A stretch of 64,000 nucleotides of DNA, from positions 310,001-374,000 of the forward strand of contig JBBIUV010000018.1 in assembly GCA_037440065.1 (NCBI GenBank), in the 5' to 3' direction. Source of the DNA: UBA1563 sp037440065. GTDB taxonomy: Bacteria; Bacteroidota; Ignavibacteria; Ignavibacteriales; Ignavibacteriaceae. Position numbers and translations under genes: made by a program. The notes below the pieces were generated by a model. That model did not search any database, was not told the DNA's origin, and saw nothing but the letters and a program-made list of their open reading frames with translations. This document shows, piece by piece, positions 18,601 to 25,643 of the stretch (position 1 is the first letter of the stretch; every line of letters starts with the position of its first letter).

Positions 18601-19758
18601 GCTTATCTGAAACAATTTGAGGTAGTATCTGCAGTGATAAATTCAGAAAATGGCAACATCGTTTCTTCCAATTTGTTTGCAACTCCAAACGAATATGATT
18701 TCAATCCAAAATTGATAAAAGGAAAAGACGGATCAATTAATCTAATATGGCAAACCGGAGATGGAACTACGCTATTCGGGAAACCAAATTCACGACTGGC
18801 TTTTAAAAAGGTTTTATGGAGCGGTGGAAGTTGGTCAGGGATAGAAACAATTGCATCAGACTTTGAAGGAATAATGAGTTGGGATTATTCGGCGTTAAAC
18901 GCTTCAAATGGTTTTTTAAGTTATTCAAAAGATTTAGACCTATCCCATTTAACCTCACTTGATCTTGAAATTTTTATTAAAAAACTTCAAAACAATAATT
19001 GGTTACAACCTCAGCAAATTACCACCGATAACAATTATGATATTGCAGTCCATTCAAGTTACTCCAGCGATTGCAGACCGATATTAAGCTGGTTGAGAGA
19101 TTCATTAGTTGTAGGTCTGGTAGATAATTTTACCTCTGCTCCAACGGTTTGGTTTGATTCTACGAGGAGAGGATTGGAATATGAAGATGCAGAAATCATT
19201 GCAACCAACGATACAATCTTAGCAGCATGGCAAGAAGCTGGAGCCGTTTATTATTCCTATTCCAATATTAATAAAATGAATTGGAGCGAACCGTTCTTAA
19301 TTGGATTGACCGAAATGGCACAAACAAATATTAATCTTGCTTCTGATACTAAAGGAGATATTTTGCTCGGTTGTTTACAGTATCCTAATATTGATTCAAT
19401 TTTAACCTCCCCAATTAATGGGGATGTTTATCTTTATCAATTCAATCTTAATCAACCGCCGACTGTTATTGAGCATGAGGCTGTTAATATTCCAGCGGAG
19501 TATGTTTTATACGATCCATATCCAAATCCATTTAATAATCAAACTAAAATAAAAATCTCGATACCGGTAGCCGGAAAAATTAACCTGGTTATTTATGATC
19601 TACTCGGTAAACAAGTTGCTGAAATTCATAACGGAATGTTAAACTCTGGTTTTCATGAATTTGATTTTAATTCTTCCGGTATAAGTAGCGGCGTTTATAT
19701 CATTCGATTAACCACAGATTATTCACATTCAAGTAAAAAATTAATTCTACTTAAATAA
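15643..19758 (+). CDS. CSLREA-domain, beta-helix T9SS-exported protein
   Basis: This 1371-residue protein has a signal peptide (~20 residues, ending GPLIYSQ), then the CSLREA element (CADQNGHCSLRAAMLETN) at residues ~50-70. A right-handed parallel beta-helix follows with repeating NxISGN/NxIG turns (residues ~80-420; DNTISGNTVGLIF, KNNYIGTD, DNVISGNKLYGIM). Residues ~500-860 are a mixed beta region that matches nothing I know. Residues ~880-1270 contain repeated 'AWVEM', 'CWTRNG', 'WQTGDG', 'SWLRDS' and 'AWQEAG' strands, like a beta-propeller. A T9SS sorting domain (PYPNPFNNQTKIKISIP ... SSGVYIIRL ... KKLILLK) ends it. It is probably secreted and attached to the cell surface. Beta-helices of this sort often bind or cut polysaccharides, but no catalytic motif is evident. 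Confidence 0.85.
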   Translation: MKSLLILSTLFLLSAGPLIYSQSAFTVNTTDDTPPYDNPDTEIDEADDGICADQNGHCSLRAAMLETNGGGNSFPRTITINIPGQINLKKELGLITIIDGFKLIGNRSTTIDGTATSGAFLISGSDVVVDGLVVKAAQATALGINFGSNIQIKNSFFKDSNWGLSTGGFGASNVEISDNTISGNTVGLIFSGFGYSNIKVIKNKIGTDPSGNSALPNLQAGISIPYSLTGTPQIIIGGDDISERNIISGNSNYGIQVQSDNVVIKNNYIGTDFYGTTAIPNENNGIVLNSSNNSVYDNVISGNKLYGIMLHNNVSTVSSANKIYGNIIGGRANDTLPLPNGVGIWIEGNSQNNIIGNGLSAVFTPNAIVHNTGKGIVIDNSFPTTMPSKNTFRKNMIKENGSTGIQVKSGTQNNIQPPILDSLSKLSTGDIHLYGHGAAPNALVDLYYADDEPTNSGEGKMWLKQINADGLGNFNFIIDSPTCEEFTVMQTDPQGNSSQFSNNLNPKPKSNSAELNCSGVFLTGVSYLNEFKLNMDWKGMPPANRKVDFYLNGANKQEGQIIDDVAKTTYDMSLLQTGDNKITWQIYDCDGSTFTEPPYSICAVTLPFWLPTPTAVCNSGTINYEKRLTFPDNVVQSFLQIPPNVDFISGMINFLGAPKYETTLKIPGHSPTVTFTSSFSLMGFSLRLRATGDVEVNLDCSSITPQGNLSLRARASKTFYAGYNLGSYLPSCTGVLSWPILNEGCEKLHQLARNFRVGCKVGGNLDLNARVTLNNGLSLQGSSANIKFYAKPFIDLLFLHARGNGNINFAIDIPSFDLQNLYGSLSGKIYCDFPVPMFQFTKDLGPWTFLRSSEELYLKNINASDFALKEIFGNGKFYTALTSPLEIKDTTIIQNIPSDGNISVAIGDNGRKAVAWVEMNDQSRPSGNISVKLFNGSTWLNNLLLNNDINSDISPVIAFDNNNNLIVCWTRNGSATNPDPVNFYDPAYLKQFEVVSAVINSENGNIVSSNLFATPNEYDFNPKLIKGKDGSINLIWQTGDGTTLFGKPNSRLAFKKVLWSGGSWSGIETIASDFEGIMSWDYSALNASNGFLSYSKDLDLSHLTSLDLEIFIKKLQNNNWLQPQQITTDNNYDIAVHSSYSSDCRPILSWLRDSLVVGLVDNFTSAPTVWFDSTRRGLEYEDAEIIATNDTILAAWQEAGAVYYSYSNINKMNWSEPFLIGLTEMAQTNINLASDTKGDILLGCLQYPNIDSILTSPINGDVYLYQFNLNQPPTVIEHEAVNIPAEYVLYDPYPNPFNNQTKIKISIPVAGKINLVIYDLLGKQVAEIHNGMLNSGFHEFDFNSSGISSGVYIIRLTTDYSHSSKKLILLK

Positions 19759-20368
19759 TAAGGTTGCAGTGAAATTTTAATATTTGCTTTCGTTTTAATT
19801 TTAACGGTTGAGTGTTTTTCTAAACAGAATGCTAAAACCTATTGAACTATTATTTTGTTCAGAGCCAAAATCATAGTTGAAGATAATTTTACTGAATCCC
19901 AAAAGGGTGAATTCCCTCAAATGTGGAAACTAATAGCGGAAAAGTGAGCAGTTCCTTCAAATCAACCGGTAAAAATTCTGACTTTTGTGGAGCTTTATTT
20001 CAATCCATATGCTGGCAAAACGTCTTATGGAGTTGGAAGAAAATTCAATCTGTTAGATGCAAAACACATGGGAATATTTATTAATAACTCCGTGAGGTTA
20101 GCGAAAGAAATTTACGAAAGACTAGATTTGGAAAAGATTAACAAACTAAATGAGAATTATTAAAAATGTAACCTGCAAACTGTTGTCGGAAAGCTTGTCT
20201 GTAAGAGAATGAATGAGGGTGACCGAACAACTTCTTCTTTTTGTTTTCTCTCTATTCTCTCTTATTTTTGATGCCGAAATTCAAATGAGGTTACTAGCTC
20301 TTCCTCCGGCTTCGGATTTTCAATTTTAATACAGCCCAAAATAATTCATCAACAATTCTGAGATAAAT
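19759..20368. other. 610-base gap with a gene remnant
   Basis: Apart from the decayed frame at 19861-20163 the region has no recognisable gene. A 36-codon GTG frame at about 20220-20328 has no ribosome site or family. No terminator hairpin was seen after the stop at 19758. Confidence 0.4.
19861..20163 (+). pseudogene. Decayed gene fragment interrupted by TGA
   Basis: One continuous frame runs from 19846 to the TAA at 20161-20163 with a single TGA at 19945-19947. The part before it reads AKIIVEDNFTESQKGEFPQM, similar to a segment seen in Bacteroidota OmpA-family lipoproteins (…F…GEFP..W). The part after it (FVELYFNPYAGKTSYGVG ... LAKEIYERLDLEKINK) has normal protein-like composition but no family I know. 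No start codon or ribosome site precedes the frame. It may be a remnant formed by deletion joining two genes, or one gene with a nonsense change. The identification is tentative. Confidence 0.35.
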
Positions 20369-22201
20369 TTGATCAACTTTACAAATTTAAAATCGAGTGG
20401 AAAGGTATTACTAACGATACTTCTTTTCCCGCTACTTGTATACTTAATTGATTTTCTCATTCGCTTTAAGTATTTAGTTATTCTTGACCGAATTGGACTG
20501 GTTAACTATTCTCTTTCTCTTCTGTATGAAACGCTATTCTACATTTCAGTTCTGTGGCTTATTTCATTCACAAAAAAATCTAGAAAATATGCGCTAATTT
20601 TGTTTGCTGTCTTCATCGCATTACTTCAACTGCTGGTGTATGGACACTATTTTTATTTCGGAGTTTTGCCGAACAATTATTCGATCAATTATTTGTTCGA
20701 TCATTTTCATGATGCGCTAACGTTAACTGTTGAAAGTTTGCGAAAAGTTTACATCCTGATTTTTGTCGCATTAGCTTCTCTTCATTTTTTTGCCGCTTCT
20801 TTTTCATTAAAGGAAATTCAATCCCTGTCACGCAAAAAGGGATTGACCATCGCGTCTCTTTTTCTTTTGATGACCTTGTTTTTTAATAACAACGTTAGGT
20901 TTCAACCGGCAAGTTATTCATTTACTCCAGCTACAATTTTTTCAATGAAATACGTTTTGCAGGAAAGATTTTTCGGTGGAAAGTTTTTAATTCAGAATGG
21001 ATACATCCAAAGGAAATTTGAAATTAAAGAGCGGGAAAAAATTCCGGTGAAGTATAACGTGCTGCTTTTTATAAGTGAAAGCGTTAAACGAAATAATCTT
21101 CACTATAACGGTTATGAAAGAGCGACTTCCCCCTTTATTGACAGCATGATCTCGGTAGGGAAAGTAATACCGTTCCACAATCATTTTTCGAATTCCGTGT
21201 CGACGCAGTTTTCCGTACCGATAATTCTTTCCGGAAATTATACGATAGAAAAGTTGAATGAACCCTACATTTATGATTATGTGAAATCATGGACGAATGC
21301 TACAACTTTCTTTTTCTCTTCACAGTCGATGCGGACAGATAACATTGATCTAGTTTTTAACACGTCCCTTGATAATTTTATTTGCCAGGAAAATTCCGGC
21401 AAACCGAAGTTTAACGATAGAGGAATAAACGATCATGATTTGATTCCGGATGTGGCAAACTATTTAAATACGCTCGGTAGAAAAAAGTTTTTGGGAGTCA
21501 TTCAGTTCAATAATACGCATTATCCATACAAACATTCGCGGAAAGAATTCCTCCGGTTTAAGCCATGTCCACCTACGTCACTGAACGCGTACGACAATAC
21601 GATCTATGAACAGGATTTTGTGTTACGTGATTATTTTAATATGTTAAACAAAAAACACCTGCTTGATTCAACCATAATCATTTTTACTTCCGATCACGGT
21701 GAAGGTTTTGCTGAGCATGGACACAGCGGACACTTACAAACATTATATAATGAAGATATTGCTGTCCCGTTTTGGATATATCTTTCACCAGGATCTCCCA
21801 ATGAGAAGCGAACAGTCTTAGTAGAGAATTCTAAAAAAAATACTTCGCATCTTTCGATCTTTCCGACAATATTAGACATATTCGGTTTGCTCGATACCGT
21901 AAAACTAAACTTGAAACCTTCCGGACAATCTCTCTTAAGTAACAAAATGAGCGAAGAAATTCCTTCCGTTGGTCTTGATATGCTTGATACTAAATCTATC
22001 GTTTATAAAAATTATAAATATATCTATTCCAAGAAAGATAATATTGAGCGGGAGGAACTTTATGATTTATCAACCGATAAAAAGGAAGCGAATAATCTTT
22101 GGAACAAAACTGATGAAAAAACTAAGGAGATGTATCGTTCATTTTTACGGAAGTGGGAAAAACATCGGAGCTCTTTTACTTCTTTGAATAAACCGCTGTA
22201 G
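20369..22201 (+). CDS. Membrane sulfatase-like / phosphoethanolamine-transferase-like protein
   Basis: This 610-residue protein has five or so membrane helices in residues ~1-180 and a large periplasmic alkaline-phosphatase-superfamily domain after it. Motifs are LLFISESVKRNNLHYNGYER, SVSTQFSVPIILSGNY with the likely catalytic Thr/Ser region, FNNTHYPY and the metal site FTSDHGEGFAEHGHSGH. The arrangement matches EptA/LTA-synthase-like enzymes that move phosphoethanolamine or glycerol-phosphate groups onto lipids or glycans. The exact substrate is unknown. No ATG lies near the start; TTG at 20369 is the best candidate, with stop 20342-20344 upstream. It faces the arsenic operon, and a repeat lies between the two. 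Confidence 0.82.
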   Translation: MINFTNLKSSGKVLLTILLFPLLVYLIDFLIRFKYLVILDRIGLVNYSLSLLYETLFYISVLWLISFTKKSRKYALILFAVFIALLQLLVYGHYFYFGVLPNNYSINYLFDHFHDALTLTVESLRKVYILIFVALASLHFFAASFSLKEIQSLSRKKGLTIASLFLLMTLFFNNNVRFQPASYSFTPATIFSMKYVLQERFFGGKFLIQNGYIQRKFEIKEREKIPVKYNVLLFISESVKRNNLHYNGYERATSPFIDSMISVGKVIPFHNHFSNSVSTQFSVPIILSGNYTIEKLNEPYIYDYVKSWTNATTFFFSSQSMRTDNIDLVFNTSLDNFICQENSGKPKFNDRGINDHDLIPDVANYLNTLGRKKFLGVIQFNNTHYPYKHSRKEFLRFKPCPPTSLNAYDNTIYEQDFVLRDYFNMLNKKHLLDSTIIIFTSDHGEGFAEHGHSGHLQTLYNEDIAVPFWIYLSPGSPNEKRTVLVENSKKNTSHLSIFPTILDIFGLLDTVKLNLKPSGQSLLSNKMSEEIPSVGLDMLDTKSIVYKNYKYIYSKKDNIEREELYDLSTDKKEANNLWNKTDEKTKEMYRSFLRKWEKHRSSFTSLNKPL

Positions 22202-22202
22202 C

Positions 22203-22338
22203 AGGAAGTAGAAAGTGAAAAGTATCAAGTAGAAGGTTCAGAAGAATCGGATAAAGCTTTGCAAATATAAAGTAAGGAGCAATTTGAAAAAAAATTAAAG
22301 CTCTTTTTACTTTCAACTTTCTACTTGTCACTTCCTTC
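22203..22338. repeat. Inverted AGGAAGT...AAGTAGAA word repeat between convergent genes
   Basis: The left arm begins AGGAAGTAGAAAGTGAAAAG at 22203 and repeats AAGTAGAAGGTTC. The right arm (about 22308-22338) is the reverse complement of the same wording (AGGAAGTGACAAGTAGAAAG on the minus strand). The right arm covers the last six codons of acr3 (MEGSDK). The arms can form a long, imperfect stem between the sulfatase-like gene and acr3 and may end transcription in both directions. The wording looks like a dispersed intergenic repeat; copy number cannot be judged here. Confidence 0.5.
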
Positions 22339-23376
22339 CATAAAATATTTTTTCTGAAACCACAACGCTACATTAACCAGCATGATGAGCGCCGGCACTT
22401 CCACAAGCGGACCAATAACCGCCGCGAAAGCTTCACCGCTGTTTATTCCAAACACCGCAACCGCAACAGCGATCGCCAATTCAAAGTTGTTACTGGCGGC
22501 TGTAAATGAAAGCGTTGCAGTCTTTGCGTATCCCGCTTTGAATTTTCTTCCCATATAAAATGAAACGAAGAACATAATCACAAAATAAAGAAGCAGCGGA
22601 ATCGCGATGTGAATTACATCTAGTGGAATTTTTACAATGTATTCACCTTTGAGAGAAAACATTACAACAATTGTAAATAACAAAGCGATAAGGGTTATCG
22701 GACTGATTTTTGGAATAAATTTTCTGTGGTACCATTCCTTGTTTTTCAATTTGATTAATGAAAAGCGGGTAATTATTCCCGCGATAAAAGGAATGCCAAG
22801 ATAAACGAAAACGCTCTCAGCAATTTGTCCGATTGTTATATCAACTTTGAAAGACTGCAAACCAAGCCAATTTGGCAATACGGTTAAGAAGACATAAGCA
22901 TAAATCGAAAAGAAGAGAACTTGAAAAATTGAATTGAACGCTACAAGTCCCGCTGCATATTCTGTATCCCCTTTCGCAAGTTCATTCCAAACGATAACCA
23001 TGGCGATGCACCGCGCAAGACCAATCATTATTAAACCCGCCATGTAATGCGGATAGTCTTGCAAAAATATGATCGCAAGGAAAAACATTAAGATTGGTCC
23101 GATGATCCAATTCTGAACTAGTGAAAGAGAAAGTACTTTTGCATTGCGGAATACGTCACCAAGTTCTTCATACTTAACTTTAGCAAGTGGCGGGTACATC
23201 ATCAAAATTAATCCGATTGCAATGGGAATGTTTGTCGTCCCGGATTGAAATGAATTCCAGAAATCAACAATTCCGGGGAATAGATATCCGGAAAAAACTC
23301 CTATGAACATTGCGAGAAAAATCCAAAGCGTAAGATATCTATCTAAGAACGATAATCTTTTTGATACGTTCGGCAT
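22321..23376 (-). CDS. acr3: Arsenite efflux permease of the ACR3 family
   Basis: This 351-residue inner-membrane protein has about ten helices and exports arsenite. It carries the ACR3 landmarks: LDRYLTLWIFLAMFIGVFSG at the N-terminus, GLILMMYPPLAKVKYEEL, GLARCIAMVIVWNELAKGD with the functionally needed Cys of helix 4, and FTAASNNFELAIAVAVAVFG with the conserved glutamate of helix 9. The length matches the family. It is the last gene of arsR-arsM-arsC-acr3, 11 bases after arsC. Its C-terminus runs into the repeat at 22203-22338. Confidence 0.95.
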   Translation of the reverse strand: MPNVSKRLSFLDRYLTLWIFLAMFIGVFSGYLFPGIVDFWNSFQSGTTNIPIAIGLILMMYPPLAKVKYEELGDVFRNAKVLSLSLVQNWIIGPILMFFLAIIFLQDYPHYMAGLIMIGLARCIAMVIVWNELAKGDTEYAAGLVAFNSIFQVLFFSIYAYVFLTVLPNWLGLQSFKVDITIGQIAESVFVYLGIPFIAGIITRFSLIKLKNKEWYHRKFIPKISPITLIALLFTIVVMFSLKGEYIVKIPLDVIHIAIPLLLYFVIMFFVSFYMGRKFKAGYAKTATLSFTAASNNFELAIAVAVAVFGINSGEAFAAVIGPLVEVPALIMLVNVALWFQKKYFMEGSDK

Positions 23377-23387
23377 AGCGGACTCCT

Positions 23388-23813
23388 TTATTTATTCTTC
23401 AGATTCGTCAAATAGAAATCAAAGAAATCTTTTTTTATTTCATCCCGTATTCTTCTAAACTGGTTCAGAATTTCTTCTTTCGGGCCTGTTGCATCTGCAG
23501 GGTCTTCAAAACCAATGTGTAAATGCTTTCCAACTTTACCGATAAAAACCGGACAAGTTTCTTTTGCATTACCACATACGGTGATTACAAAATCAAAAGT
23601 ATCATTTAAAAATTGATCAACTTTCTTTGGTAAGTTTTTGCTCAAATCAATCCCAACTTCTTCCATAACTTGAACCGCTTTTGGATGTACATGTGAAGCG
23701 GGATTTGTGCCGGCTGAAAAAACTTCCAGCCGGTTATCAAATGATTTTAGAAATCCTTCCGCAATTTGACTACGGCAAGAATTCCCGGTGCAAAGAATGA
23801 GAATTCGTTTCAT
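23388..23813 (-). CDS. arsC: Arsenate reductase, thioredoxin-coupled LMW-phosphatase type
   Basis: This 141-residue cytoplasmic enzyme reduces arsenate to arsenite for export by ACR3. The P-loop is LCTGNSCRSQ with C8 and C13. The redox pair that passes electrons to thioredoxin is C80 and C87 (VCGNAKETC). The catalytic Asp lies in FEDPADATG. All match the Staphylococcus pI258-type ArsC and not the glutaredoxin-linked type. Its ATG overlaps the stop of arsM by one base (TAATG). A thiol supply from bacillithiol is possible but the residue pattern points to thioredoxin. Confidence 0.95.
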   Translation of the reverse strand: MKRILILCTGNSCRSQIAEGFLKSFDNRLEVFSAGTNPASHVHPKAVQVMEEVGIDLSKNLPKKVDQFLNDTFDFVITVCGNAKETCPVFIGKVGKHLHIGFEDPADATGPKEEILNQFRRIRDEIKKDFFDFYLTNLKNK

Positions 23814-24622
23814 TACTTTTTATCCGCGGTTACTGTTATACTGAAAATACCAATTCCGCTGTTTCGGTATTCAGTTAACTCGGATTCAGATAAATATTCT
23901 TTTAATATTTCATCCGGAAGTTCTATCACTTTAGTTTTTTTGATTTCCGTATTCGTAAACCCGGTAGTAGAAATAATATTCAGATAATCTTTTTGTTGAA
24001 TAGCACCTGCTACACACCCCGCGTACATTTCAGCTGACCGCTTGAGTTGTTCCGGAAGTTCTCCTTTGATGACAATGTCTGAGACACAAAAATGTCCACC
24101 CGGTTTTAGAATTCTGTAAATCTCAGAAAATGCTTTTTGTTTATTAGGAACCAGATTTAAAACACAGTTGCTTACAACGACATCTGCGAGAGAATCTTTA
24201 AGCGGCATCGCTTCAATTTCACCTAAATGGAATTCAACATTATTGAAGCCTAACCTTGCATTATTCGCATTGGCTTTTTCGATCATCTCTTCAGTCATAT
24301 CAATTCCAATAACTTCCCCTTCTTCCCCTGTAATAGCGCGGGCAACAAAAACATCGTTTCCTGCGCCGCTGCCAAGGTCTACAACAACATCACCTTTTTT
24401 GATAGCGGCAAATTCCGTTGGAAGACCGCACCCTAAACCAAGGTCTGCATCAGCAACATAACCTTCAAGATGATCGTACTCATCTTGCATAATGGTGTAC
24501 CCCACAATTTTGTTATCGTTTGTTCCGCAGCATGAAGTTGGTCCGCAGCAAGAACCTGACTTCTTGGCGATTTGTCCGTATTTTTCTTTTACCACTTCTT
24601 TTAATTCGTTTTCGGTTTGCAT
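23813..24622 (-). CDS. arsM: Arsenite S-adenosylmethionine methyltransferase
   Basis: This 269-residue class I methyltransferase converts As(III) to methylated forms. The SAM site is VDLGSGAGNDVFVARAITG at residues ~81-99, with GIDMTEEMIEKA next. The three conserved arsenic-binding cysteines are C65 (LGLGCGLP), C153 (VVSNCVLNL) and C203 (MYAGCVAGA). A Cys-rich N-terminal segment (KSGSCCGPTSCCG) precedes them, as in many bacterial ArsM. It overlaps arsR by about 22 bases and arsC by 1 base, so translation is coupled. Confidence 0.95.
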   Translation of the reverse strand: MQTENELKEVVKEKYGQIAKKSGSCCGPTSCCGTNDNKIVGYTIMQDEYDHLEGYVADADLGLGCGLPTEFAAIKKGDVVVDLGSGAGNDVFVARAITGEEGEVIGIDMTEEMIEKANANNARLGFNNVEFHLGEIEAMPLKDSLADVVVSNCVLNLVPNKQKAFSEIYRILKPGGHFCVSDIVIKGELPEQLKRSAEMYAGCVAGAIQQKDYLNIISTTGFTNTEIKKTKVIELPDEILKEYLSESELTEYRNSGIGIFSITVTADKK

Positions 24623-24948
24623 GAGATTTTTTCTCCTTTGTTAAGATTATTAAAATAGTTTTGAAAATCGGTTGTAACTTTTTGAAGCGTGTCAACATTA
24701 ACGCAATAACATACTTTTGGTCCGTCAATATCACCCTGGATCAATCCAACTCGTTTTAATTCTTTTAGATGCTGGGAAACTGTGGCTTGCGCAAGGGGAA
24801 GAAGGTTGACTAATTCTCCACACATACAAGCATTCATCTCAGAAAGCAACTTCATAATTTTAATTCTAGCAGGATGCGAAAGTGCTTTAGCTGCATCTGC
24901 TAAAAAGATTTCATCATTAGTAAAGTTTTCCGTTTTTGCTGTTGCCAT
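24601..24948 (-). CDS. arsR: ArsR-family arsenic-sensing repressor
   Basis: This winged-helix metalloregulator of 115 residues has AAKALSHPARIKIMKLL, then QATVSQHLKELKRVGLIQG as recognition helix and wing. Candidate arsenite ligands are C41 and C43 (NACMCGEL) and C80 and C82 (KVCYCVN). A start at 24969 (MNDLGNY...) would lie inside the operator and downstream of the -10, leaving almost no leader; the ATG at 24948 has AGGA 8 bases upstream and is chosen. ArsR should bind the palindrome at 24965-24986 and leave it when arsenite binds. It heads the operon. Confidence 0.92.
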   Translation of the reverse strand: MATAKTENFTNDEIFLADAAKALSHPARIKIMKLLSEMNACMCGELVNLLPLAQATVSQHLKELKRVGLIQGDIDGPKVCYCVNVDTLQKVTTDFQNYFNNLNKGEKISCKPKTN

Positions 24949-24964
24949 ATAATTTCCTAAATCG

Positions 24965-24986
24965 TTCATCGTAAATATACGATGAA
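24965..24986. promoter_or_regulatory. ArsR operator (9-bp palindrome)
   Basis: TTCATCGTA-aata-TACGATGAA is a perfect 9-bp inverted repeat. It resembles known ArsR half sites (ATCG...CGAT), covers the -10 hexamer and lies just upstream of arsR, so repressor binding would block RNA polymerase. Confidence 0.8.
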
Positions 24987-25002
24987 GAGATTAGTTTGTC
25001 AA
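24974..25002 (-). promoter_or_regulatory. Promoter of the arsenic operon
   Basis: On the minus strand TTGACA (25002-24997), a 17-base spacer and TATATT (24979-24974) form a near-ideal housekeeping promoter. The -10 followed by TACG also fits the Bacteroidota TAnnTTTG form loosely. The ArsR palindrome overlaps it. Confidence 0.8.
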
Positions 25003-25148
25003 GAAAAAAGTTTAAATGGGTGAAAAAATTTTTAGTCTGAGAGACTTTGCTCCGGCTGAAAGGAACGTTAAACTGAAAAGAGAGGAGGAGAATTTACTCG
25101 ATTATAGCAAATCGTCAATCTTTATTTTTAATTGGGAACTGATGCTGT

Positions 25149-25634
25149 TTAGTGAGGTAATGAAATTTTCAAGTAGGGGGATTCTTCAAGAAGATTGTTC
25201 ACAAATTCTCCAACCGAAGATTCTTTGGCCATTAAATCTTTTAACGTAGTCTTCGTAACAACCCCGTCAATAGCGGTTTGAACCGCTCTCCACAAGGAAC
25301 GGATTGAACAATCGATTGAATGTGTACAGACCATATCAAAGCCGGTATAATCGCCACAAATAGAAGCTTCAAATAATTTACCGCCAAGGGCGTTAAGCAC
25401 ATCTGCAACAATTATTTGCTCCGGCGGACGAGAAAGTTTGTAGCCGCCCGCTTGACCTCTTGCACTTTCAATAAATCCACCGATGCGCAGAAGGCGTAAA
25501 ATTTTAGCCGCATTCGCCTGCGTAAGTTTTTCTGCACTGCTGATCTCGGGAATCGTGAGTCCGTTTGCGGATTGGCTGTACGCAATTCTTAGCAAACAGC
25601 GCAATCCATATTCTTCTTGTGAACTAAATTTCAT
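25149..25634 (-). CDS. Rrf2/IscR-like Fe-S-sensing transcription regulator
   Basis: This 161-residue winged-helix protein begins MKFSSQEEYGLRCLLRIAYS, typical of Rrf2. LTIPEISSAEKLTQANAAKI is the DNA-binding helix pair and ARGQAGGYKLSRPPEQI is the wing. Three cysteines (C93, C103, C109: SICGDYTGFDMVCTHSIDC) have the IscR-like spacing and could bind an Fe-S cluster. It ends the suf-brx run, 9 bases after the bacilliredoxin gene. By analogy with IscR and SufR it should control the suf promoter near 31930; this is inference. It is not the arsenic regulator. Confidence 0.88.
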   Translation of the reverse strand: MKFSSQEEYGLRCLLRIAYSQSANGLTIPEISSAEKLTQANAAKILRLLRIGGFIESARGQAGGYKLSRPPEQIIVADVLNALGGKLFEASICGDYTGFDMVCTHSIDCSIRSLWRAVQTAIDGVVTKTTLKDLMAKESSVGEFVNNLLEESPYLKISLPH

Positions 25635-25643
25635 TATCGAAGA

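Noticed and set aside
20220..20328. 36-codon GTG frame before the sulfatase-like gene
   Set aside because: It has no ribosome site and low-complexity Leu/Phe text; probably chance.
24601..24969. Longer ArsR start (MNDLGNY) at 24969
   Set aside because: The ATG lies in the operator only a few bases from the -10, too near the expected transcript start, and has no ribosome site; ATG 24948 has AGGA at 8 bases.
25016..25249. 77-codon plus-strand frame by the arsR promoter
   Set aside because: It overlaps the 3' end of the Rrf2 gene on the other strand and has no ribosome site or family.
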